Part shown: positions 1-7,165 of the stretch, one piece after another
Position numbering within the stretch: position 1 is the stretch's first letter
How the letters are laid out: the number at the start of each line of letters is the position of its first letter
Origin: an uncultured Gammaproteobacteria bacterium
GTDB lineage: Bacteria > Pseudomonadota > Gammaproteobacteria > GCA-001735895
Reading direction: 5' to 3'
Length of the DNA stretch: 9,544 bases
NCBI GenBank assembly: GCA_945787265.1
Contig: CALZHS010000141.1
Location: forward strand, 1 to 9,544
The notes under the pieces: generated by a model
Seen by the model: the letters and a program-made list of their open reading frames with translations, nothing else
Told to the model about the DNA's origin: nothing
Database searches by the model: none
Position numbers and translations under genes: made by a program

Positions 1-7
1 CCTGACT

Positions 8-1184
8 ATGACAGAGACCCCCAAGCGCGGTTTCGACCTCAGCGAGTTCGAGGCCAGAGCCGAACGTGCGCAACAAATGATGCGTAACGAAAAAATTGAT
101 GCCATGCTGCTGACAACCGAGGCCCACGTGCGCTATTTCAGCGGCTTCCTGACCCAGTTCTGGCAGAGCCCGACCCGCCCCTGGTTTTTACTGTTACCCC
201 TGTCGGGCAAGCCAATCGCAGTGATTCCTTCGATCGGTGTCGCAGGAATGCAGCAGAGCTGGGTTGACGATATCCGCAGCTGGTCCTCGCCACAGCCGCA
301 GGATGACGGTATCTCGTTGCTGCTGTCGACGATCCGTGAGATACCGCGACGCTTCGGACGATTGGGTATGACCCTCGGTAACGAGAGTTACCTGCGCATG
401 CCCGCGCGCGATTATCGCTATCTCGAAGCCGAGTTGACTGAATTCGAACTGGCCGATTGTGCCGACTTGATGCTCAGGCTTTGCAGCGTCAAGTCACCAG
501 CCGAGATAGCAAAGATAAGGTACGTATGCGAACTCGCCTCGGACAGTTTCAACGCACTGCCAGGATTCGCGCGTATGGGTCAGAGTGAACGCGACATCCT
601 GCGCGCGATGCGGGTCGATTTGCTCGCCCGTGGGGCCGATCATACGCCCTACATCGTCTCTGCATCCGGCCAGGGCGGTTATGGCGATATCATTATGGGA
701 CCCAGTGACCGCGCGCTCGAAAACGGCGACGTGTTAATCATCGATACCGGCACCGTGTTTGATGTTTGACGGATATTTCTGCGACTTCGATCGTAACTAT
801 GGCTTCGGTCATGCGTCGGATAAGACCCTGCAAGCCTATGAGACCGTTTTCCGCAGCACCGATGCCGGCCTCGCGACAGCCAGGCCGGGGGCTACCACTA
901 CCGACGTCTGGCAGGCAATGTGGGCGGTGCTGGAGAGCGGTGGTGCACAGGGTAATGATGTTGGCCGAATGGGGCATGGACTGGGCGCCCAGTTAACGGA
1001 ATGGCCGTCGATTACCGCAACCGACCAGACCCTGCTGGAGCCCGGCATGGTAATAACGCTCGAGCCTGGTATGGAGTTTGAACCGGGTAAAATGATGGTG
1101 CACGAGGAAAACATTCTGATCACCGAATCGGGCGCCGAACTCCTCAGCAAGCGTGCTCTGGCCGAATTGCCAATCATCGACTAA
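8..1184 (+). pseudogene. M24 (Xaa-Pro peptidase-like) metallopeptidase gene, frameshifted by a 7-bp duplication
   Basis: This is a creatinase/Xaa-Pro aminopeptidase-type (M24) cytoplasmic metallohydrolase read in two frames. The first fragment, 8-769 (253 aa), carries the N-terminal domain and the first metal ligand in LIIDTG (D246). The second frame, open to the TAA at 1182-1184, continues with FDGYFCDFDR. Removing one copy of the tandem heptamer at 756-769 restores a 389-residue protein, a normal length for the family. The restored protein keeps all five expected metal ligands: D246, D257 (CDFDR), H321 (GHGLG), E350 (TLEPGM) and E364 (VHEEN). The substrate cannot be told; M24 relatives include prolidases, creatinase and ectoine hydrolase. 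The ATG at 8 is the first in the window, but the frame is open to the window edge, so the true start may lie upstream. dsbB follows 13 bases later and is probably cotranscribed. The lesion could be real or a sequencing error. Confidence 0.85.
756..769 (+). repeat. 7-bp perfect tandem duplication (TGTTTGA x2) causing the M24 frameshift
   Basis: The unit TGTTTGA occurs at 756-762 and again at 763-769 with no mismatch. Reading from the first copy gives ...GTVFDV and a TGA stop at 767-769. With a single copy the frame runs straight into FDGYFCDFDR, the expected M24 sequence. The duplication also creates an ATG at 762-764 in the downstream frame, five bases before the new stop. Confidence 0.9.
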
Positions 1185-1197
1185 AACAGTACCCGAA

Positions 1198-1701
1198 ATG
1201 AAACAGTTCCTAGTCAATTTGAGCATGCAGCGGCGCTACTGGGTTGCCCTGATCCTGATCGGCATAGTCCTCGAGGGCGGCGCGCTCTACTATCAATATG
1301 CGCTGGACGAATGGCCTTGCGTGCTGTGCATTCATATCCGCATCTGGGTAGCCGCGTTTGTTTTACTTGCTCTGTGCGCAATTTTCTTCACGCGCTCGAC
1401 CACCGTCATGCGTATCGCGCACGGCCTGAATACCGGAATCATGATCGGATTTCTCGAGCGCAGCTGGCGGGTTCTCGCGGTCGAGCGTGGCTGGATATTC
1501 GGCGACTGTGACATGAACCTTGGTATGCCGGCATGGTTTGCCCTGGACAAGTGGATACCTTCCCTGTTCGAGATACAAACCGCCTGCGGTTATACCCCGA
1601 TAATTATTTTTGGAATCACCATGGCCGAGACGCTGATTGTAATTTCAGCGTTTATGCTGATAGTGAGCGTCTTAGTTTTCATTGCGAGCTGGCTTGAATA
1701 G
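1198..1701 (+). CDS. dsbB: Disulfide bond formation protein DsbB (quinone-linked thiol oxidase)
   Basis: This 167-residue inner-membrane protein fits DsbB, which reoxidises periplasmic DsbA and passes the electrons to quinone. The first active pair is in WPCVLCIHIR, giving C41 and C44. The second pair is C104 (FGDC) and C130 (TAC). All four have the same residue numbers as in E. coli DsbB, and R48, important for quinone use in E. coli, is also present. Four hydrophobic segments are visible at about 15-33, 46-64, 72-90 and 136-163, with the second cysteine pair in a periplasmic loop between segments 3 and 4. I chose the ATG at 1198 over a GTG at 1153 because the latter would overlap the M24 coding end and add 15 residues that do not look like DsbB. 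The gene lies 13 bases after the M24 stop, so it is probably in the same transcript. No DsbA is present in the window. Confidence 0.93.
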   Translation: MKQFLVNLSMQRRYWVALILIGIVLEGGALYYQYALDEWPCVLCIHIRIWVAAFVLLALCAIFFTRSTTVMRIAHGLNTGIMIGFLERSWRVLAVERGWIFGDCDMNLGMPAWFALDKWIPSLFEIQTACGYTPIIIFGITMAETLIVISAFMLIVSVLVFIASWLE

Positions 1702-1763
1702 TCCGCGTAAAGAAACATCCATAACAATCGCATTCACGACTATTTCCTCAAATCGCTGGCAAT

Positions 1764-1800
1764 GTAATCCGTAGCAGCCAGGCGGACTGCTGGCGATTAC
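1764..1800. repeat. Imperfect inverted repeat between convergent genes
   Basis: The arms GTAATC (1764-1769) and GATTAC (1795-1800) are exact reverse complements. Inside them a second stem can form, either AGCAG/CTGCT or GCCAG/CTGGC. The element lies in the 108-base gap between dsbB (plus strand) and nudF (minus strand), where a two-way terminator would be expected. No T-run follows on either strand, so it is not a standard Rho-independent terminator. The rest of 1702-1809 shows nothing recognisable. Confidence 0.4.
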
Positions 1801-1809
1801 GACCGCCCA

Positions 1810-2409
1810 CTAAACCGCGTAGCGTTCGATAATTCGGGACTCGTTCAGTTCGAGCCATTGCAACGCGATAATGGTCGCGGAAGAGCGGATTTTGCCGTCG
1901 CGCAGCCAACCGTAAGCCTGCTCAGCATCGATGACCATGACCCGTATGTCTTCATGTTCATGGGGAAGCCCGTGAATGCCACCGACGCCTTCGCTATCGA
2001 CAATTCCGCAGAAAAGACTGCAGTGTTCGCTGGTACCGCCGGGACTGACGTAGTAACGACTAATCGTTTCCAGTTCCCGGATGTGACAGCCGGACTCCTC
2101 TTCGCATTCACGTATTGCGACATCCGCTTCCGACTCTTCCGATTCGATAACACCGGCAACGCATTCGATGAGCCAGGGCCCGTCGCTATCGCTTATCGCT
2201 CCGGCCCTGAACTGTTCTATCAGCACCACCTTTGCGCGAACGGGATCGAAGGGCAATACCGCGACCACGGTTCCACGCTCAAAAATCTCGCGCGTAATGA
2301 ACGGGCTGAAACCGCCACCAAACAGTTCATGGGTGATGCTGTACTCGTCCAGCCTGAAATACTTTTCGAACAACGTGAGGTGCTGTTCAAGCTTCCATTG
2401 ATATTTCAC
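1810..2409 (-). CDS. nudF: ADP-ribose pyrophosphatase-like Nudix hydrolase (NudF type)
   Basis: This 199-residue protein contains a complete Nudix box from G86 to C108, matching Gx5Ex7REUxEExGU with E92, R100-E101, E104-E105 and G107. The motif SPGGTSEH (about 122-129) follows at the spacing seen in ADP-ribose pyrophosphatases such as E. coli NudF (209 aa). Those enzymes cleave ADP-ribose to AMP and ribose 5-phosphate using Mg2+. The start is a GTG at 2409 that overlaps the kdsB stop in a 4-bp GTGA, a typical translational coupling arrangement; an AGGA lies about 13 bases upstream. It is the last gene of the minus-strand operon and has no obvious lipopolysaccharide role. Substrate preference (ADP-ribose or another nucleoside diphosphate derivative) is inferred from family resemblance only. 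Confidence 0.9.
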   Translation of the reverse strand: MKYQWKLEQHLTLFEKYFRLDEYSITHELFGGGFSPFITREIFERGTVVAVLPFDPVRAKVVLIEQFRAGAISDSDGPWLIECVAGVIESEESEADVAIRECEEESGCHIRELETISRYYVSPGGTSEHCSLFCGIVDSEGVGGIHGLPHEHEDIRVMVIDAEQAYGWLRDGKIRSSATIIALQWLELNESRIIERYAV

Positions 2410-3146
2410 GTCGACATCGGTCCTATCAGTTTTTCAACCTTTACCAGGTCCTCCTCGGTATCCACTCCCGGACCCGGTTCGGCACGCGCGATTTCGGTAT
2501 GGATCGCGTACCCGTTGCATAGCGCGCGCAGTTGTTCGAGTGATTCTGCGACTTCCAGGTCGCAGGGTTCGAGTTCGCTGAAAATTTTTATAAAACCGGC
2601 CCGGTAAGCATAAATACCGATATGCCCGAGGTATTGCTTAACTTCACCATTACGATCAAACGGGATCATGGAACGACTGAAATACAGCGCATGGCCGTTG
2701 CGATCATGCACCAGCTTAACCAGGTTGGGATCCTGCGCATGCTCCACATCGACGATCTTGTGCAAGGTTGCCATCGTGCATTCATTTGTCGCAAGATTGT
2801 CGGCGACCTGGGTAATGTTGACGGCAGGCATTAGCGGTTCGTCGCCCTGCAGGTTCACCACGATACTGTCCGCGGTCCAGGCCAGCTTTTGTACCACTTC
2901 CAGAATTCTGTCAGTGCCGCTGCGGTGTGCGCTATCGGTCATGCAGGCGCGGCCGCCAAAGCCTTCGACGACATCGGCAATGCGCCGGTCATCGGTTGCA
3001 ACCACGACCTCGGTTGCGTTTGCCTGCTGCGCCGTGGCATATACCCATTCGATCATTGGTTTGCCGTGAATGGTTCGCAGGGGTTTACCCGGCAGACGCG
3101 ACGACGCAAAGCGCGCCGGTATCACGATACGAAAATCGATGGCCAT
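2406..3146 (-). CDS. kdsB: 3-deoxy-manno-octulosonate cytidylyltransferase (CMP-Kdo synthetase)
   Basis: KdsB couples CTP to Kdo in the cytoplasm, giving CMP-Kdo, the donor used to add Kdo to lipid A. The 246-residue product matches the E. coli length (248). It begins with the nucleotide-binding motif PARFASSRLPGKPL at residues 10-23, has NLQGDEP around 98-104 with the Mg-binding aspartate, and later GHIGIYAYR and LEQLRAL. The last conserved block, PGPGVDT, is near residues 225-230. I chose the ATG at 3146 (MAIDFRIV), which lies four bases after the stop of the upstream Trm112-family gene. A longer frame starting at 3176 would add ten residues overlapping that gene and unlike KdsB. The stop overlaps the nudF GTG. 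No coding defect is visible. Confidence 0.97.
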   Translation of the reverse strand: MAIDFRIVIPARFASSRLPGKPLRTIHGKPMIEWVYATAQQANATEVVVATDDRRIADVVEGFGGRACMTDSAHRSGTDRILEVVQKLAWTADSIVVNLQGDEPLMPAVNITQVADNLATNECTMATLHKIVDVEHAQDPNLVKLVHDRNGHALYFSRSMIPFDRNGEVKQYLGHIGIYAYRAGFIKIFSELEPCDLEVAESLEQLRALCNGYAIHTEIARAEPGPGVDTEEDLVKVEKLIGPMST

Positions 3147-3150
3147 TTGA

Positions 3151-3339
3151 CTATCGCAGCGCCTCAACCTCTTCACTACTGAGTTCGCGTGCTTCTTCGG
3201 GTAACATCACCGGGATCCCGTCCCGGATCGGGTAGGCAAGTCGCGAGGCTCGCGAAATCAATTCCTGTCGTTTTTTATCATAAATCAGGGGACCCTTGGT
3301 GACCGGATCGACCAGTATATCCAGTAAATGTTTATCCAC
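3151..3339 (-). CDS. ycaR: Trm112/YcaR-family (UPF0434) small protein lacking the usual cysteines
   Basis: This 62-residue protein matches the YcaR/UPF0434 family, found beside lpxK and kdsB in many proteobacteria. The signature RLAYPIRDGIPVMLPEEAR is at residues 33-51, and LLDILVDPVTKGPL fills the N-terminus. Family members often have CPxCxGxL and LIC here and may bind zinc; this protein has DPVTKGPL and LIS, and no cysteine anywhere. Its biochemical role is not established; Trm112 relatives elsewhere support methyltransferases. The start is a GTG at 3339, supported by GGAGA at 3353-3349, nine bases upstream. It overlaps the 3' end of lpxK by eight bases and is followed four bases later by kdsB, so translation is likely coupled. 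Confidence 0.9.
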   Translation of the reverse strand: MDKHLLDILVDPVTKGPLIYDKKRQELISRASRLAYPIRDGIPVMLPEEARELSSEEVEALR

Positions 3340-4223
3340 GGTGACGACTCTCCAGTAGTTGCAATATCTGACTGCTCAAGTCCTCGCTAAACTCGATGTT
3401 GAGCGGGACCACCCACAGGTTATCGCGAGCGATGGCTTTTAATTTTACCGCATCTTTATGAGTGACCAGTATCGGCAGTTCGGGTTTCAAATTCAAATCC
3501 TGCACATTGAATTCGTAATGATCCGGGTACTCGTGCTCGATGACATCGATACCCATCTGTGCCAGGCTGGCAAAAAATATTTCGGGAAAACCGATTCCAG
3601 CCAGGGCATGCACCTGCCGGCCCATGAATTCGCTGATATGCCGGGTTCTCTCGGGTTGAACCAGGTTCCAGACTTCTCCCAGCGACTCGATAACCTGGTC
3701 ACTATCCCGGTTAATCGTTAGGTCAACGCGCTTCAGGCGGCTACGTGGCTCACGCAAGGGCCCTGCCGGCAGCATTAATCCATTACCCAGCGAAAGATCC
3801 CGGCAAACCGCGATCTCGATATCGCGCTTCAACGCGTAGTGCTGAAGACCGTCATCCGAAAGTATAATATCGGTCTCGGGAAACCGTTCGAGTATCTGCA
3901 TCGCGGCGTCAACCCTGCGGGCACCAACCCCGATTGGACAGCGACAGACTTCCGATATCATGTTGGCTTCATCACCAAAGGCACTGTGGGTAATACCGTC
4001 CTGTAATATCTGTACGCTTTTCTCGTTACCACTCTTGTAACCCCGGGGTGGTAACGGGTAGTTTCGTCGACCTTTTCAGGCGCAGCCGATACCCTAAACG
4101 GCGCAGGTTGACAGACAGATAAAAGGCCAGGGAAAGCGGCATCAATAGCAGGGACAGCGGATTAATCGACCACAGCCACCAACCCTGCCTGCGCTGGGTC
4201 GACATACTGATCCAGTGCTGCAT
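3332..4223 (-). pseudogene. lpxK: Tetraacyldisaccharide 4'-kinase gene lpxK with internal deletion of the P-loop
   Basis: LpxK transfers phosphate from ATP to the 4' position of the lipid A disaccharide on the inner membrane. The N-terminal part, from ATG 4223, encodes a membrane-anchoring segment, INPLSLLLMPLSLAFYLS, and ends in RLKRSTKLPV (codon 4055-4053, about residue 57). The next recognisable LpxK sequence is RGYKSGNEK from 4045 in another frame, continuing with GDEANM, SDDGLQHY, GNGLMLPAGPLREP, and a C-terminal part with THKDAVKL, to the TAA at 3332-3334 (about 237 codons). By comparison with E. coli LpxK, about 37 residues between these blocks are missing, including the VVVGNLTxGGxGKTP Walker A segment; only seven bases remain. 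A net loss of about 104 bp explains both the gap and the frame change. The product should not bind ATP. The only ATG for the second part is at 3961. Confidence 0.85.
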
Positions 4224-4301
4224 CAAGGATTTGTTGAGTACCGAGGAGCGGATAATTTTCGGTCGTGTGCTGGGTTGTATCTCGCTATCCTTGCCATCTC
4301 G

Positions 4302-6044
4302 AAATTGCATCGCATGCAGTTTCGAGTAGATCCCACCTTGTTCGAGCAATTCGGCATGAGTGCCCTGCTCGACTATTTTCCCCTGGTCCATAACCACGAT
4401 CAGGTCAGCGTGCTCAATCGTCGACAATCGATGCGCGATAACCAGCGTGGTCCGGTTTTGCATCAGGTGTTCCATCGCGTGCTGAATATAGCGCTCTGAC
4501 TCGGTGTCTAGCGCCGAGGTTGCCTCGTCCAGAATCAGAACGGGCGCATTCTTCAGCAACGCTCGCGCAATCGCTATACGTTGACGCTGACCCCCGGATA
4601 ACAGCACCCCTCGCTCGCCCACTTCGGTATCCAGCTGGTCTGGCATTTCGGCAATAAACTCCCAGGCGTGGGACTGTTTTGCTGCTTCGATAATCTGGTC
4701 TTCGTCTACCTGGTTGCTGATACCGTAAGCGATATTGTTACGGATGGTGTCATTAAATAACCTGACGTCCTGACCGACGTAGGCAATCTGACGCCTTAGC
4801 TCAGAGATGCGATAGCGATCGAGTCGCTCTCCATCCAGCGACACCTCGCCACTGTCATACTCGTAAAGACGCGGAATAAGATTAACCAGGCTGGACTTTC
4901 CGCTGCCCGAGCGACCCACGATGGCGACGGTTTGCTCGGGCTTAACCTCGAAACTGACTTCGTCAAGCACGCGTTGATCGCTGCGTCGATAACACAGCAC
5001 GACCTTGTCAAACCGGATATGACCCCTGGCGCGGTCCATTTCCAGTTCACCCTGGTCCTGTTCGCTGGCAAGCGAAGTAAATTCAAACACGCTCTCGCCC
5101 GCGGCGATGCCTTTCTGGATATTGGCGTTGATTGAAGACAGGACTCGCATCGGTGCCAACAGCATGGTCATCGCAAAAATAAAGGAAACGAAGTCTCCGG
5201 GACTGATAAGGTTGCGCATCGATACTGAAGTTGCAAAGGCAACAATAGCCGCGAACGCGACGGCAACAACCAGCTGGATAAGCGGCATGCTGACTGATTG
5301 CGCAATCGACATTTTCAAATGTAATTTCAGGTTGGTCTGGTTAACCTTAAAGAACTTGTTGCGCTCGAATTCATCACCGCCAAAAATTTTAACAATGCGG
5401 CTCGAATCGACCACTTCCTGTGCCACCTGGGTAACGCCACCCATCGATTGCTGGATGCGCTTGCTAATGCTGCGGAAGCGTCCCGAAATTCGGACCACGA
5501 TCAGGAACACGATCGGGCCTGCTAGCAGAAATATGGCGGTCAGCTGCCAGTTCAACCAGACCATGTAACCAAGCAACACGATGATTCGCAGACTATCCTG
5601 GATGAATACCGTCAACGAGCTTGAAACCGATTTGGCAACTTGCTCGACGTCATAGGAAAAACGCGTGACAATGGCCGCCGTCGAGGACTGATCGTACTCG
5701 TCGCTGGTCAGGGTCAATAATTTCTCGAACATCATTGTACGAAGGCTATTAATAACATTGCGCCCGATGTAATCCATGCAGTAGCTGCGCATGAATACTG
5801 CCCCCATCCTGACAACAAAAATCAGTATTATCGCTACCGGAATCAGCTTTATTATCGTCGGATCGCCATCAATGAAGCCATCATCCATTAGCGGTTTCAT
5901 CAGGTAAGCGAAAGCAGCATCAGAAGCGGCGAAAATGATCATGCCGATCACTGCCACCAGAAAGTATGCCTTATGCTCGAAGGCCAGCGATAACAGCGCC
6001 CGATAGGCCCTGGCGCCGGTTAAATTTCCTTCAATCGGTTTCAC
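4302..6044 (-). CDS. msbA: Lipid A/phospholipid ABC exporter MsbA (open frame continues to 4026)
   Basis: MsbA is a homodimeric inner-membrane ABC exporter that flips core-lipid A from the cytoplasmic to the periplasmic leaflet. From the GTG at 6044 the conserved protein runs about 581 residues to LHAMQF, close to E. coli MsbA (582). The N-terminal half has six membrane helices. The ATPase half has Walker A GRSGSGKS (377-384), signature LSGGQ (482-486), Walker B VLILDEAT (502-509), and switch histidine H538. A longer frame from 6176 would overlap exbD, and its first 44 residues are not MsbA-like; the GTG 31 bases after the exbD stop gives the right length, though its ribosome site is weak. 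There is no stop after MQF: the frame goes on through 26 extra residues into the LpxK N-terminus and stops at 4026-4028, so a full translation from 6044 would be 672 residues. I end the feature at the conserved C-terminus. Confidence 0.93.
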
Positions 6045-6075
6045 TAGGTTGCTCTCTGGAATATCACGCGATCGA

Positions 6076-6492
6076 TTACTCGAGCGGACGAGTGGTGGCG
6101 ATCGAAACCTGTGTAAGTCCCAATTGACTGACGACATCCATCGCGGTAACCAGCGACTGGACCGGGGAATCAGCATCGGACTGGATCACGATCGGCAACC
6201 TGGTACCGGACATGGTGCGCTCCAGGGCAGCCTTCAGGGTGGCACTCTTGTTGTTGGTGAGTTCGCGTGAATTGAGGAAGAAGTTTCCCCGGGCATCGAT
6301 CATCAGGTTTAATTTTTGCGGTGGCGCGGCGACCTGGTCCTGGTTGGCTTCGGGCAGATTGATTTTAAGTTGCGATGTGGTATCGAATGTCGTCGACACC
6401 ATGAAAAATATTAATAATAAAAACACTACATCGATCAAGGGAGTCAAATTAATATTGACGTCCTCTTCGACATTTCTGCTGTGGAAGTTCAT
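6076..6492 (-). CDS. exbD: ExbD/TolR-family biopolymer transport protein
   Basis: This 138-residue protein has the ExbD/TolR layout: a short cytoplasmic N-terminus, one membrane helix at about 17-37, and a periplasmic domain. The helix begins NLTPLIDVVFLLLIFFMV and contains D21, the conserved aspartate that carries protons in this family. With an ExbB-type partner, such proteins convert proton flow into work on a periplasmic partner, such as TonB. No TonB-like gene is present in the window, so the driven process is unknown. The ATG at 6492 lies three bases after the exbB stop, an arrangement typical of ExbB/ExbD pairs. The stop TAA at 6076-6078 is 31 bases before the msbA start. Confidence 0.93.
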   Translation of the reverse strand: MNFHSRNVEEDVNINLTPLIDVVFLLLIFFMVSTTFDTTSQLKINLPEANQDQVAAPPQKLNLMIDARGNFFLNSRELTNNKSATLKAALERTMSGTRLPIVIQSDADSPVQSLVTAMDVVSQLGLTQVSIATTRPLE

Positions 6493-6495
6493 CGC

Positions 6496-7113
6496 TCAGA
6501 CCAGCTTCTTGCGATCGCCATGCAGAAAATCAACCAGCTTCATCGCTTCCTGCTCCATTGCCACCACGAGTCCGTCTATTTTACGTTTCAGGTGCCGATG
6601 AAAAATAAGGCTTGGAATTGCAACGGTCAACCCGGCGGCCGTGGTGATCAACGCCTCGGATATTCCACCGGCCAGCTGCCCCGGATCACCGACACCTATG
6701 ACGGTGATCGCGGTAAAAACTCGAATCATCCCGATCACGGTTCCCAACAGGCCCAGCAAGGGCGTTATGGTAGAGATCGTTCCCAGGGTATTCATGAATC
6801 TCTCCATTTCGTGCACGACGTGGCGGCCGTTTTCTTCGATGCTTTCGCGAATCAGGTCACGCGACAGGTGCCTGTTGATCAATCCAGCCGCAAGCACCCT
6901 GCCAAGCGGGGATCCATTCTCGATTTCAGTTATATGCTTCTCGGTTAACGCATCGCTACTCAGCAGGTTCCAGATGCCGGTTAGCAGCTTTTCGGGAATT
7001 ACTTTTGTTTGGCGAAGGGTCCATAGCCTCTCGATAATGATGGCCGCGGCAATAACCGAGCACAACAGTATCGGGATCATCAGCCAGCCTCCTGCCTGAA
7101 CCAGTTCGAACAC
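6496..7113 (-). CDS. exbB: MotA/TolQ/ExbB-family proton channel protein
   Basis: This 205-residue protein has the three-helix topology of ExbB/TolQ: a first helix at about 11-30, a cytoplasmic loop of about 80 residues, then helices at about 113-136 and 152-171. The second helix carries TPLLGLLGTVIGMI and the third the stretch ISEALITTAAGLTVAIP, both hallmarks of the family. It should form a pentamer around an ExbD dimer in the inner membrane. An ExbB/ExbD pair between comEC and lipid A genes is also found in Pseudomonas, which argues against recent acquisition. The GTG start at 7113 is supported by a strong TGAGGA ribosome site; the next in-frame ATG would cut into the first helix. It begins 52 bases after the comEC stop. 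Confidence 0.93.
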   Translation of the reverse strand: MFELVQAGGWLMIPILLCSVIAAAIIIERLWTLRQTKVIPEKLLTGIWNLLSSDALTEKHITEIENGSPLGRVLAAGLINRHLSRDLIRESIEENGRHVVHEMERFMNTLGTISTITPLLGLLGTVIGMIRVFTAITVIGVGDPGQLAGGISEALITTAAGLTVAIPSLIFHRHLKRKIDGLVVAMEQEAMKLVDFLHGDRKKLV

Positions 7114-7120
7114 GCTTTAT

Positions 7121-7126
7121 TCCTCA
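7121..7126 (-). promoter_or_regulatory. Ribosome binding site of exbB
   Basis: TGAGGA on the minus strand lies seven bases before the GTG at 7113. It fixes the non-ATG start of exbB and suggests independent translation initiation after the 52-base gap that follows comEC. Confidence 0.75.
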
Positions 7127-7165
7127 GAAATTAATGCCGCACATCATACTGTGACAAGCGTCTTT

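Noticed and set aside
1764..1800. Rho-independent terminator for the lipopolysaccharide operon or dsbB.
   Set aside because: A stem is present but no T-run follows on either strand, so I list it only as an inverted repeat.
1858..2607. A 249-codon plus-strand open frame opposite nudF and kdsB.
   Set aside because: It is antisense to two well-conserved genes, and its translation has no recognisable motif and low-complexity Ser/Arg runs typical of a shadow frame.
4020..4060. Programmed frameshifting or an intron to rescue lpxK.
   Set aside because: A frame change cannot restore the missing ~37 codons, and only seven bases lie between the two conserved flanks, so nothing could be spliced in.
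6045..6176. Extension of msbA upstream to an ATG at 6176.
   Set aside because: The extra 44 residues overlap exbD and read as its out-of-frame shadow; starting at the GTG at 6044 gives the normal MsbA length.
7123..7146. A tiny open frame (Met-Met-Cys-Gly-Ile-Asn-Phe-stop) in front of exbB on the minus strand, considered as a leader peptide.
   Set aside because: Seven codons with no ribosome site, regulatory codon run or attenuator hairpin; its stop merely overlaps the exbB ribosome site.
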